The notes below the pieces were generated by a model, which was given only the letters and a program-made list of their open reading frames with translations, had not been told where the DNA came from and did no database searches. A program made the position numbers and the translations under genes. A stretch of 64,000 nucleotides of DNA from Thermoplasmata archaeon (lineage in GTDB: Archaea; Thermoplasmatota; Thermoplasmata; RBG-16-68-12; SOIM01), in assembly GCA_023140195.1 (NCBI GenBank), contig JAGLME010000015.1, forward strand, positions 248,001 to 312,000, written 5' to 3'. Within the stretch, counting starts at the first letter, position 1. Every line of letters begins with the position of its first letter. Positions 56,748 through 64,000 of this stretch are shown here, one piece after another.

Positions 56748-57526
56748 TGCTTAGGACCTCTGAATACCCCGGGATCGGGGACCTCGTTATCTGTTCTGTC
56801 CAAAACGTCAAGAACTTCGGTGCTTTCGTCTCACTGGACGAGTTCGGCGACAAGGAAGGTTTTATCCACATCGCTGAGGTCGCGGCGGGTTGGATCAAGT
56901 ACATCAGGGATTACGTCAGAGAGGGCCAGAAGGTGGTCTGCAAGGTCATGAAGGTGGACATTTCAAAGGGCCACGTGGACCTCTCGCTCAAGCAGGTCAA
57001 CGCTCACCAGAGAAGGGAGAAGATCCAGGGATGGAAGAACGAGCAGAAGGCCGAGAAGCTCCTGGAGATGGTGGCCGAGAGTTCCGGCAGCAACCTGGAG
57101 GACTTCTACAAGGAAGTCGGTTCAGTGATGGTGGAGAAGTTCGGTTCGCTCTACCGGACGTTTGAGGACGTCTCGGTCGACGAGAACGCACTGAAGGACG
57201 AAGGCTTCAAGGGCAAGTGGACCAAGGAATTCATCCACGTGGCCAAGGAGAACATCGCTCCCCCAGAGGTCACCATCGACGCCCACATGGAGGTCACCTG
57301 TCCTCTGCCGGACGGGGTTGACCATATTCGGGAAGCACTGCTGACGGCCCAGAAGACCGACAATGTGGACATCAAGATACAATACATCGGCGCTCCCAGG
57401 TATCGAATGGTGGTCAAAGCACCTGATTACAAACTTGCAGAAGAAGAGCTCCTGATGGCATCCGAACGGGTCATCGAATACATCGAGGCCCATGAGGGAA
57501 AGGCGAAATACCAAAGAAAAGAATGA
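56744..57526 (+). CDS. eif2a: Translation initiation factor aIF2 alpha subunit
   Basis: 260 residues. An N-terminal S1 domain ([22 protein letters not shown] ... GFIHIAEVA, about 10-85) is followed by the helical domain ([27 protein letters not shown]) and a C-terminal alpha/beta domain ([29 protein letters not shown]). It is part of the aIF2 trimer that delivers initiator tRNA. It overlaps rps27e by four bases and is followed by nop10. Confidence 0.97.
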   Translation: MMLRTSEYPGIGDLVICSVQNVKNFGAFVSLDEFGDKEGFIHIAEVAAGWIKYIRDYVREGQKVVCKVMKVDISKGHVDLSLKQVNAHQRREKIQGWKNEQKAEKLLEMVAESSGSNLEDFYKEVGSVMVEKFGSLYRTFEDVSVDENALKDEGFKGKWTKEFIHVAKENIAPPEVTIDAHMEVTCPLPDGVDHIREALLTAQKTDNVDIKIQYIGAPRYRMVVKAPDYKLAEEELLMASERVIEYIEAHEGKAKYQRKE

Positions 57527-57543
57527 TGTAGAAAAGGATAGAT

Positions 57544-57714
57544 ATGCGAACGGCGATAAGGAGATGCAAGGGCTGTGACGTCTTCACTCTGAAGGAACAT
57601 TGTTCGAAATGTGGCTCTCAGACCGTCATGGCATTACCCCCCCGATACTCACCCGAGGACAAGTACGGCGATTATAGAAGGAAGCTCAAGAAACTGAAGG
57701 CAAGGTCATCGTGA
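57544..57714 (+). CDS. nop10: Nop10, H/ACA ribonucleoprotein subunit (missing from ORF track)
   Basis: 56 residues, below the ORF-track cutoff. It starts MRTAIRRCKGCDVFTLKEHC and continues CSKCGSQT, then PPRYSPEDKYGDYRRKLK, the zinc ribbon and C-terminal helix of Nop10. It supports Cbf5 in H/ACA-guided pseudouridylation. It lies 17 bases after aIF2alpha, and its TGA overlaps the ATG of the PAC2 gene (TGATG-type junction at 57712-57716). Confidence 0.95.
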   Translation: MRTAIRRCKGCDVFTLKEHCSKCGSQTVMALPPRYSPEDKYGDYRRKLKKLKARSS

Positions 57715-58469
57715 TGGACAAGATAGAGATACATTATGACGAGAAACCGGATCTCGACAATCCAATATTCATAGAGGGACTGCCCGGCATTGGCAATGTG
57801 GGAAAGCTGGCGGCGGAGCATCTCATCGACCAGCTCAAGGGGAAGAAGTTCGCAGATATCATCTCAAAGCACTTCCCTCCTCAAGTGGTCATCGAGGACA
57901 ACGGAGTGGTCAGGCTGGTGGACAACCAGCTGTATTATGCAAAGAGGGACGGTGCGAACCAGGACCTGGTCATACTCACCGGGGATTATCAGGGTCTGAC
58001 TCCCGAAGGCCAGTACGAGCTTTCGGATTTCATTCTTGGAGTACTGAAGGAGCTAAATGTCAAGAGGATTTTCACTCTGGGCGGATACGGGATCGGAAGG
58101 ATGATCAAGAAGCCGCGCGTGCTTGGTGCTGCCACTGAGGAATCCCTGGTCAAGGAGATGAAGAAGCTCGGTGTTGTTTTCTCACGCAACGAGCCAGGTG
58201 CCGGCATTGTGGGTGCCAGCGGCCTGCTCCTCGGGATGGCCAAATACTACGGCATGAAGAGCGTCTGCCTGATGGGCGAGACCTCCGGCTATTTTGTCGA
58301 TCCCAAGAGCGCGCAAGCGGTGCTAGAAGTTCTCGCAAAGATACTGGACGTCACCGTGAACTACGATGAACTGGAGGCCAAGGCCAAGCAGATAGACTCC
58401 ATCACCGCGAGGCTGAAGGAGATCGAGGCCAAGGTGGACCAGGACGAGGACTTGGGTTACATCGGATAG
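57714..58469 (+). CDS. PAC2-family protein (proteasome assembly chaperone 2-like)
   Basis: 251 residues from ATG 57714, overlapping the nop10 stop. NPIFIEGLPGIGNVGKLAAEHLI at the N-terminus, ILTGDYQGL, IFTLGGYGIGRM and GASGLLLGMAKYYGMKSVCLMGETSGYFVDPKSA mark the archaeal PAC2 family. The family is related to eukaryotic PAC2 and is often encoded beside nop10. A C-terminal coiled-coil ends in DEDLGYIG. Role in proteasome assembly is by analogy. Confidence 0.92.
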   Translation: MDKIEIHYDEKPDLDNPIFIEGLPGIGNVGKLAAEHLIDQLKGKKFADIISKHFPPQVVIEDNGVVRLVDNQLYYAKRDGANQDLVILTGDYQGLTPEGQYELSDFILGVLKELNVKRIFTLGGYGIGRMIKKPRVLGAATEESLVKEMKKLGVVFSRNEPGAGIVGASGLLLGMAKYYGMKSVCLMGETSGYFVDPKSAQAVLEVLAKILDVTVNYDELEAKAKQIDSITARLKEIEAKVDQDEDLGYIG

Positions 58470-58515
58470 TCCGAAAAGCTAATTATCTTACACACGTTAG
58501 GCGTTAATCGTAATC

Positions 58516-59235
58516 ATGGAAGACGAGGACAAGAAGAAGATCTACGGCAAGGGCTACGAGGATGGCCTGAAGGATGCTTGGACTTCTGTCATAAGGCTCA
58601 CGACCAGAGGGCATTCCGTCCACGAGATCAGGATGATATCCAAGGGCATCGTTGTTGCCATTCCCAACAGCGTCACCGAGAAGGTGGCGGATATCGACCC
58701 GTCCACTCTTCTACCCGAGGAAGAACCCTTGCTTCGCTACGATATGACCCGCCCCGTACAGGTAGGACGAGGCCATATCGTCAAGGAGAGGACGCCGGAT
58801 CGGAGCTTCATGATATTCCAAGAATTGGTGGAGCATGGCGCCGCTGGCCTCTGTATCACCAGGATCCTTCCAGATGACCTGAAAGAGACCTACGGAATGG
58901 AGAACGTCAGGTTCGTCTGGCTGACCAGATCTGAGAAGAAGGCGACAGTCCTGGGCGCACTGGGGGCCGAGGAGGAGTTCGTGTCTCCGACGAACCTTGC
59001 GGGTCTGGCGACAATATTGATCGGGTTCATGGAAGCTGGCGGGAACGTGATACTCCTGGAAGGGATCGAGTACCTCATCACACAGAACAGCTTCAGCCCG
59101 GTTCTCAAGTTCCTGATGAACATCAACGAGAAGGCGCTTTTGAGGAACGTCACATTCTTGCTGTCTGTCTCACCTTCAACAATGGACATAAAGGAATACC
59201 AGCAGATATCCAGGGAGATTGGACGTGAGGTCTAG
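58516..59235 (+). CDS. DUF835 domain protein
   Basis: 239 residues. The C-terminal half matches archaeal DUF835: SFMIFQELVEHGAAGLCITRI, LTRSEKKATV and the core GGNVILLEGIEYLITQNSF followed by LLSVSPSTMD. This domain is a KaiC/RecA-like fold without a complete Walker A and is common in Thermococcales and Thermoplasmatota, often with signalling domains. The N-terminal 80 residues are unassigned. A regulatory or signalling role is likely but unproven. Confidence 0.82.
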   Translation: MEDEDKKKIYGKGYEDGLKDAWTSVIRLTTRGHSVHEIRMISKGIVVAIPNSVTEKVADIDPSTLLPEEEPLLRYDMTRPVQVGRGHIVKERTPDRSFMIFQELVEHGAAGLCITRILPDDLKETYGMENVRFVWLTRSEKKATVLGALGAEEEFVSPTNLAGLATILIGFMEAGGNVILLEGIEYLITQNSFSPVLKFLMNINEKALLRNVTFLLSVSPSTMDIKEYQQISREIGREV

Positions 59236-59263
59236 GCGTGCTTGCCTTTCGAGATGATCTTCG

Positions 59264-59893
59264 ATGAGGGACATGCGCGAGATCGTCAAGAAGGGATATG
59301 AAGAGGGAGATTATCTCGAGTTCTATCGCCTTGATGAAGAGATAGATGAGTATCTATTGGCGAAGGCCAACATCGATAGGATGACCGCTTTCCTGCAAAA
59401 AGGGGCGAAGATACTGGACCTTGGATGTGGTCCTGGGATTCCATATGACAAGTACCTTGCTGAACAAGATTTCAGAATCACCGGCGTCGATTTCGTACAG
59501 AAACATATAGACTGGGCCAAGGAACATGTGCCCGAAGCCACCTTCATCCAAAAGGATATTGCTGAACTTGACTTTGACGGACGATCATTTGATGCAATTC
59601 TGTCCCTCTACACGATTTTCCACATTCCCAGGCAAGAGCACAGAGATCTCTTTCTCAACATGCACCGGACCTTGAAGGATGACGGCTTGCTCCTTGTGAC
59701 GATGGGCACTGGATGTGAAGATGAGATGGAAGTTTGCGACTTCATCGGATCAGAGATGGTCTGGAGCTCCTATCCTCTGGAGGAGAACTTGACACTCGTT
59801 GAGGATTGTGGTTTGGAGATCTTGCACTGGGAGGAAGAGGGCGAGAAAGGTCTTCCTGAACATCATCTATGGATATTGGCTGAAAAGGAATAA
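59264..59893 (+). CDS. Class I SAM-dependent methyltransferase
   Basis: 209 residues. Motif I is ILDLGCGPGIPYDKYL (about 50-65), motif II GVDFVQKHI, and motif IV FDAILSLYTIFHIP, with the C-terminal strand GLLLVTMGTG. The fold and SAM binding are clear; the substrate is not. It begins with ATG codons in MRDMREIV close to the end of the DUF835 gene. Confidence 0.88.
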   Translation: MRDMREIVKKGYEEGDYLEFYRLDEEIDEYLLAKANIDRMTAFLQKGAKILDLGCGPGIPYDKYLAEQDFRITGVDFVQKHIDWAKEHVPEATFIQKDIAELDFDGRSFDAILSLYTIFHIPRQEHRDLFLNMHRTLKDDGLLLVTMGTGCEDEMEVCDFIGSEMVWSSYPLEENLTLVEDCGLEILHWEEEGEKGLPEHHLWILAEKE

Positions 59894-59972
59894 GGGGCAT
59901 CAACTCCGCTGCCCAAACCAAAACCCTAAAGCCAATGATTTGTATGACATGAAAGTAATCCGATTGAATCGT

Positions 59973-60050
59973 GCTCCCGTAGTGTAGCCCGGCCAATCAT
60001 TCGGGCCTTTCGAGCCTGGGACTCGGGTTCGAATCCCGACGGGAGCACCA
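59973..60050 (+). tRNA. tRNA-Glu (anticodon TTC), CCA encoded
   Basis: The acceptor stem is GCTCCCG with CGGGAGC, the anticodon stem CGGGC with GCCTG around CTTTCGA (anticodon TTC, reads GAA), and the T arm contains GGGTTCGAATCCC. The discriminator is A, followed by an encoded CCA (60048-60050), unlike tRNA-Pro in the same window. Confidence 0.95.
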
Positions 60051-60111
60051 CCTTCCCCATTTCAAAATCGGTTTCTGGCGTTACATACGCGTCCGAGACT
60101 CAAAAATGACT

Positions 60112-60291
60112 CTACTCTATCTGGGAGGAATCTTCCTTGTACGGGTCCAGTTCCAGTTTCTTGGCACAGTTCTCGCAGGCGTACTCGTACTCCTCGGTCT
60201 CCGGATTCAGCTTGACGGTGTTCCTGAGCTCGACCATCTTCCCGCAGTACTTGCATTCCACCTGCTTCAACTCGACCATCTGATACCCCAT
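60112..60291 (-). CDS. Small zinc-ribbon protein (missing from ORF track)
   Basis: 59 residues, one short of the track limit. It reads MGYQMVELKQVECKYCGKMV, then VKLNPETEEYEYACENCAKK, giving a CxxC...CxxC zinc ribbon with an acidic C-terminus. AAGGA precedes the ATG. Track entries on other frames here are shadows of it. The function is unknown, but the clean motif and coding character make it real. Divergent from the ZIP-like gene. Confidence 0.85.
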   Translation of the reverse strand: MGYQMVELKQVECKYCGKMVELRNTVKLNPETEEYEYACENCAKKLELDPYKEDSSQIE

Positions 60292-60341
60292 CTTGAATCC
60301 TTCACAAAGGATTTTAAACTTCGTGTTTCTAACTACGTTAG

Positions 60342-61031
60342 ATGAACGAGGTCCAGACCGCTTTGGTTCTGTTGGTCGCCATCCTCATAAGTGTGATTCA
60401 TTACCTCAGCCACAAGGTCTCCGGGTTCATGGAGAAGCACCATTACAAGTTGTTGAGCTTCAACGGAGGCCTTTTCCTTGCTCTGCTCTTTCTGATCCTG
60501 CTCCCGGAGGTCATTACGTTCTCGGATACGGCCAGTGTGTACTTCCTAATGCTCCTGGGCTTCGTGATATTCCATCTGGCCGGGAAGTTCCTGTACCAGC
60601 ATGTCAGAAACAAGAAGGAGATGTTGGGAGAACTCAAGGTGATGCACGAGGTCGGTTTCTTCCTGGACCACTTCATGTTGGGGTTCGTCTTGGTGACCGC
60701 GGTCGATGTAGATCCGACCCTTGGTTTTCTGATAGCCATTCCCATCTTCCTTCACACCGTTTCATCATCCATTTCGATGCAACATATACATGAAAGCGCC
60801 AAGACTGGCACCAATAAGATCATTCTGTCTTTGTCAACATTACTGGGCGTCATCGTGGCTGTTGTGCTACAAGTCGAAAGGGACGTTCAGGGCGCTATAC
60901 TTGCTCTGCTACTGGGGATGTTGTTGTACATTGGCATAAGGGATTTCATTCCGAGAGAAGAAAAGGGCTATCCGATTCTGTTCCTGGTCGGTGTTGGCTT
61001 GGTGATGTTGTTCTGGCTTGTCATAGGCTAG
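60342..61031 (+). CDS. ZIP-like metal transporter family membrane protein
   Basis: 229 residues, about seven membrane helices. The second helix NGGLFLALLFLILLPEVITF matches the ZIP pattern GvllALaFlhLlPE, and later helices carry LDHFMLGFVLVTAVDVD and FLHTVSSSISMQHIHE, at the positions of the metal-binding helices IV and V, with several His, Asp and Glu. The classic HN/HExP residues are altered, so a metal transporter or a derived sensor is possible. Confidence 0.7.
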   Translation: MNEVQTALVLLVAILISVIHYLSHKVSGFMEKHHYKLLSFNGGLFLALLFLILLPEVITFSDTASVYFLMLLGFVIFHLAGKFLYQHVRNKKEMLGELKVMHEVGFFLDHFMLGFVLVTAVDVDPTLGFLIAIPIFLHTVSSSISMQHIHESAKTGTNKIILSLSTLLGVIVAVVLQVERDVQGAILALLLGMLLYIGIRDFIPREEKGYPILFLVGVGLVMLFWLVIG

Positions 61032-61046
61032 GACTAAGCAACGACT

Positions 61047-62036
61047 CTAGATCAGGTACGAGTAGGCGTGAATGACCGCTCTCTCAGCATTCCCAAACCC
61101 GATCGGTATCTGATTCCAATCATCGGTCACGTCTCCGACAGCGTATAATCCTTCGATTGGATTACCAGAGTTGTCTAGCACCCTGCTGTCCGAATCAATG
61201 ATCACATATCCCTCCTCATCCAGCTTCCCTCCTAACAACGCCGCTAGTTCGTTGTTTATCCTGTACACACCGAGTGCCGACATGCCAGTTTCAAACGTCC
61301 TCTCCGACCCGTCGGTGAATTTGAGTCCAAGTACATTATCGTCCAGTCCGAAGAGGCTGGCTATCTCGGTCGTGACTGCCTCAACTTCATGATCTTCGAG
61401 CTTGTCCAGGATGTCCTTCTTTTCGATCTCATTGAGGTCCTCACCCTCGAACATCTCCTTACCATTGGTCAATATGGTCACGGACTTGGCCTCGAACCAG
61501 TCCAGGTCCATGGCCGTGTTCACAGCGAACTTGGTATGTCCGAAGACGGCGACATCTTGCCCTGCCATCCGGTGCCCGTCGCAGAACATGCAGTAGTGAA
61601 CCAGCCCCTTGCCAGCGTATGGCAGAATGTGTTGTATCGATCCATCTATCAGCGGCTGGTTGTCACTGATCCCAGTCGCCAGGATGATGGCCTTGGACTC
61701 GAACACCTCCGTTCTGTTTGTCCTGCTGTTCAGGGCCTTGACCTTGTACGTCTTACCCTTCTCAATGCTGTTGACCTCGAGGAAGTCCTTCAGCTGGACC
61801 TTCTTCTCATGCTTCTTCAGCGCTTCTCTTCCCGAATTCACAAGATCGGCGCCCGAGATGCCATCGGGAAAACCTGGTATGTTGTCTATCCTGGGCACGA
61901 ACCAGACGCGGCACCACTTGCGGCCTTTGTCCAGCACCAAGGCGGTATGGTTCAGGAGTGCCGCCTTCAGTCCGGCATGCAGACCAACCGGACCTCCACC
62001 CACGACTATGAAGTCGTAGACCTCATCCTCTAGCAT
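61047..62036 (-). CDS. Thioredoxin-reductase-like FAD/NAD(P) flavoprotein
   Basis: 329 residues from ATG 62036; the track start 62093 adds an untypical N-terminus. The FAD site is FIVVGGGPVGLHAGLKAA, the redox-type pair is CMFCDGH near 150 (the TrxR CxxC position), a second nucleotide site lies in DVAVFGHTKFAVNTA, and the closing FAD motif is GLYAVGDVTDD. The GxGxxA/G motif of the NADPH site is incomplete (FGHTKF), so the electron donor may differ from NADPH, as in ferredoxin-dependent relatives. Confidence 0.85.
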   Translation of the reverse strand: MLEDEVYDFIVVGGGPVGLHAGLKAALLNHTALVLDKGRKWCRVWFVPRIDNIPGFPDGISGADLVNSGREALKKHEKKVQLKDFLEVNSIEKGKTYKVKALNSRTNRTEVFESKAIILATGISDNQPLIDGSIQHILPYAGKGLVHYCMFCDGHRMAGQDVAVFGHTKFAVNTAMDLDWFEAKSVTILTNGKEMFEGEDLNEIEKKDILDKLEDHEVEAVTTEIASLFGLDDNVLGLKFTDGSERTFETGMSALGVYRINNELAALLGGKLDEEGYVIIDSDSRVLDNSGNPIEGLYAVGDVTDDWNQIPIGFGNAERAVIHAYSYLI

Positions 62037-62095
62037 CACCCAAGGAATAGTCTCTGATATGAAAATCCTTTCTAATCCCCTGGTAGCCAACATTC

Positions 62096-62107
62096 TTTTT
62101 AAATATC
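62096..62107 (+). promoter_or_regulatory. TATA box for the V4R gene
   Basis: TTTTTAAATATC about 35 bases before ATG 62139; a GAGGCGGGG ribosome site lies between. Confidence 0.5.
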
Positions 62108-62138
62108 ACCTGGACTCTATTACCAATAGAGGCGGGGT

Positions 62139-62768
62139 ATGAGGGTCGAACCGACAGAGAAGGACATACAGAACGTTCACAAGATCTACCTTGACCAGTC
62201 CAATATCGATTACGCAAAAGGGCAGTTGAAACTGGGTGACTTGCCTATAATCTGGGCCCGCGCAGACCTTCTCTACGACATGTACATAGAGCTCAAGAAG
62301 ATAGTCGGGGACTCGGCCAACCCTTTGATGCAGAAGATGGGCAAGCCCTACGGGAGGAACTTCTTCAGGACGCTTGGTAGGGCATTCATAGCGGCCCACG
62401 GCAAGACCGACGAGGAGGCTCTCTTGAACTTCCTGGCCGCGGAGAACGCCGTCATTGGCTGGGGAAGGATATCAGTCGAGCGTTCAGGGGACAGATGGAT
62501 AGTGATATCTCCTACTGGCTTCCCGGTAGCCCAGTCCTTCAGAGCAAAGAAGATGTACTCCACCGTCCCGGTCGATTCATACTTTCTAGGATACTTCGAG
62601 GGTTTCGTCTCGGAGCTCTCCGAAGTCGTGTATGTGGGCAAGGAGACCAAGTGCATTGCACTCGGGGACGACTACTGTCAGATGATCTTTGAGCCCAGGA
62701 AGAAGGACAATGGACCACCGAAGCGGCTGGATAAACCTGCAGAGCCAGAACCGGACTACTCAGAATGA
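62139..62768 (+). CDS. V4R (4-vinyl reductase) domain protein
   Basis: 209 residues. The V4R small-molecule-binding domain covers about 60-190, ending with the typical KETKCIALGDDYCQMIFEP, whose two cysteines and a histidine upstream can bind metal. V4R proteins sense hydrocarbons or act in tetrapyrrole-like synthesis. The N-terminal 55 residues are helical. Acidic C-terminal tail. Here it is a single gene with its own TATA box. Confidence 0.85.
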   Translation: MRVEPTEKDIQNVHKIYLDQSNIDYAKGQLKLGDLPIIWARADLLYDMYIELKKIVGDSANPLMQKMGKPYGRNFFRTLGRAFIAAHGKTDEEALLNFLAAENAVIGWGRISVERSGDRWIVISPTGFPVAQSFRAKKMYSTVPVDSYFLGYFEGFVSELSEVVYVGKETKCIALGDDYCQMIFEPRKKDNGPPKRLDKPAEPEPDYSE

Positions 62769-62802
62769 ATCGCGATGCTGTCAGCCGCGATGGGTGTGAT
62801 CA

Positions 62803-63561
62803 TCATTTCTTCACTCCTGTGACCCAGGAATGAGAGTCCACTATCTCGTACCCTATCTTCTGTGAGAACTTGACCGAGGCCTCGTTGTCCTTGACGACGT
62901 AGAAAATGGGCTTCTTCCCCTTCTCAAGGATTCGATTGGTCAGAACGACGCACATGGACACGGCATACCCCCCTCTCCTGTACTCATCGAACACGAACAG
63001 GAATCCGAGCATCACCACCTTGTCGGTCTCGAAATGGGTCGCGTCCCAGCCGATCAGCTTTCCGTCTTCGCGAATTGCGGCGCTCATGCCGTTGATGACC
63101 CGGTCTCTAACGTGGTCGTAGGCGCCGTCGAAGTACTCCCAGTTATGTGCAACCGTCTCAATGTCGTCTTCCATCAGTGAAGTGACCTCATGGCGCACAT
63201 CGCCCTTCACCCCTTCCTCACCCAGAACAAAGAACCAGCACGGGTTGATGTCCGTCCGCTCGAATTCCTTCTTAAGGTACGGGATGAATATGTCCCTCAT
63301 CCCTGAGAACTGGTATTCCTTGCCGCTCTCCAAGACCCTGACGAGGTCAAGGAAGGACTCCTCATTGTCCGCGTATATGGAGCAGTGGTCCGGCTTGCCC
63401 TTCTGCAGGGTCATCACTCCATGAGGTTCGTCCGGGTCATCCACATAGATTTTCTTGTCCGGGTCCTTCGAGAAGACTCTGGCTATCACCATCGCGTTAA
63501 GTCCGTGTTCCTTGTCCAGAAGCTCCCTGACCTTCTCGAGGTCGGAGAGGAGTGAGGCCAT
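62803..63561 (-). CDS. GNAT-family N-acetyltransferase
   Basis: 252 residues. The GNAT core lies in the C-terminal half: MLGFLFVFDEYRRGGYAVSMCVVL (motif A, with the acetyl-CoA loop RRGGYA) and FYVVKDNEASVKFSQKIGYEIVDSHSW (motif B). The N-terminal half resembles the preceding domain of double-GNAT-like archaeal enzymes. Acceptor substrate unknown. Confidence 0.85.
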   Translation of the reverse strand: MASLLSDLEKVRELLDKEHGLNAMVIARVFSKDPDKKIYVDDPDEPHGVMTLQKGKPDHCSIYADNEESFLDLVRVLESGKEYQFSGMRDIFIPYLKKEFERTDINPCWFFVLGEEGVKGDVRHEVTSLMEDDIETVAHNWEYFDGAYDHVRDRVINGMSAAIREDGKLIGWDATHFETDKVVMLGFLFVFDEYRRGGYAVSMCVVLTNRILEKGKKPIFYVVKDNEASVKFSQKIGYEIVDSHSWVTGVKK

Positions 63562-63599
63562 GAGAACGAATTGGGAGATTGGTTAAAATGGTTTTTCCT

Positions 63600-64000
63600 T
63601 CAGAATGCTTGTTCGGAGCGAATGCCGTGAGATTCCAGTTCCTCGATTATTGCTAGTGCCGCTTCCCGGTAGTGTTCCTTGTCGCTGATGTTGCCAGAGT
63701 ATATGGAATGCAGTTCAGGGCTCTTCCCGTCAAGACGTTTCAGAATGTTCTTTCGCGTGCTCCTCTTCAGGTTCAGCTTGTCTACGAGTACGTGGTCGAC
63801 CCCGGTGTCTGAGATACGTCCAGCCAGTTCCAGAAGTTCATCTATCGAAACATGAGGCAGGATCGGTCCAATGAACGCCCAGGTCTTCACACCCTCATCG
63901 CTAAGAGTCCGTAATGCGGAGAGACGTCTTTCGATCGGAGAAGCGTTGGGTTCGAACAGCTTTCGAGTGCCTTCATCAAGGAATGCCACTGTGAATCCCA
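63600..64000 (-). CDS. Radical-SAM protein, C-terminal part (5' end outside window)
   Basis: The frame stays open to the right edge (GFTVAFLDEG...), so GTG 63989 is not the start. The sequence LFEPNASPIERRLSALRTLSDEGVKTWAFIGPILPHVS matches the late barrel part of SPL/Rv2578c-type radical-SAM proteins (EPxxPSPxxRLxALxxLxxAGI). The CxxxCxxC cluster would lie in the missing part. Substrate unknown. Confidence 0.75.
   Translation of the reverse strand, partial: GFTVAFLDEGTRKLFEPNASPIERRLSALRTLSDEGVKTWAFIGPILPHVSIDELLELAGRISDTGVDHVLVDKLNLKRSTRKNILKRLDGKSPELHSIYSGNISDKEHYREAALAIIEELESHGIRSEQAF

Noticed and set aside
1-64000. CRISPR arrays or cas genes
   Set aside because: No run of equally spaced direct repeats with unique spacers and no Cas motif was seen. 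The tandem repeats found are coding (Ig and TPR).

Overview
The window reads as an archaeal chromosome segment, most likely from a Thermoplasmatota-type euryarchaeon. Support comes from the XPD-like helicase, Bud32, an L44e-S27e-aIF2alpha-Nop10-PAC2 run, Dph6, a V4R protein, DUF835, TATA-box/leaderless starts mixed with GGAGG-type ribosome sites, and large secreted propeller/Ig proteins with C-terminal membrane anchors. The phylum call is an inference from gene content; no rRNA is present.

Layout. Positions 1-3361 are a chromosomal flank: XPD-like helicase (partial), Bud32, XTP pyrophosphatase, sugar-nucleotide epimerase and tRNA-Pro(TGG). Positions 3362-50429 look like one 47-kb integrated element. 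It begins at the 3' end of tRNA-Pro with a tyrosine recombinase, and the last 20 bases of that tRNA recur exactly at 50410-50429. Positions 50430-64000 are the other flank: an ABC transporter, Dph6, regulators, creatininase-family hydrolase, RpiA, the L44e-S27e-aIF2alpha-Nop10-PAC2 run, DUF835, methyltransferase, tRNA-Glu(TTC), zinc ribbon, ZIP-like transporter, TrxR-like flavoprotein, V4R, GNAT and a radical-SAM fragment.

The element has two halves. The left half (about 5-28 kb) holds cell-surface genes: a DNRLRE protein, several seven-bladed propeller proteins, CARDB/OmpL47-like proteins, a HExxH metallopeptidase with a long Ig-like array, a broken type IV pilin, an ATP-cone protein, a GIY-YIG protein and decayed fragments, including an MscS remnant. 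Scattered through this half, mostly just 3' of genes, are seven copies of a short palindromic repeat, TGTCG-N18-GACATT, with constant spacing. I saw no copy elsewhere in the window.

The right half (about 28-50 kb) looks like a defence island. It holds at least five proteins with PD-(D/E)XK-like motifs, two HEPN proteins (Rx4H), a DUF5677-like protein, a TPR protein, a nuclease plus N-formylglutamate-amidohydrolase-like pair, an overlapping two-gene operon ending in a nuclease, and a 1243-residue STAND NTPase with a nuclease-like N-terminus (Avs-like). No replication or conjugation genes were recognised.

The ORF track misses nop10 (57544-57714) and a 59-aa zinc ribbon (60112-60291). Several genes in the element are frame-broken, which suggests ongoing turnover of cargo.
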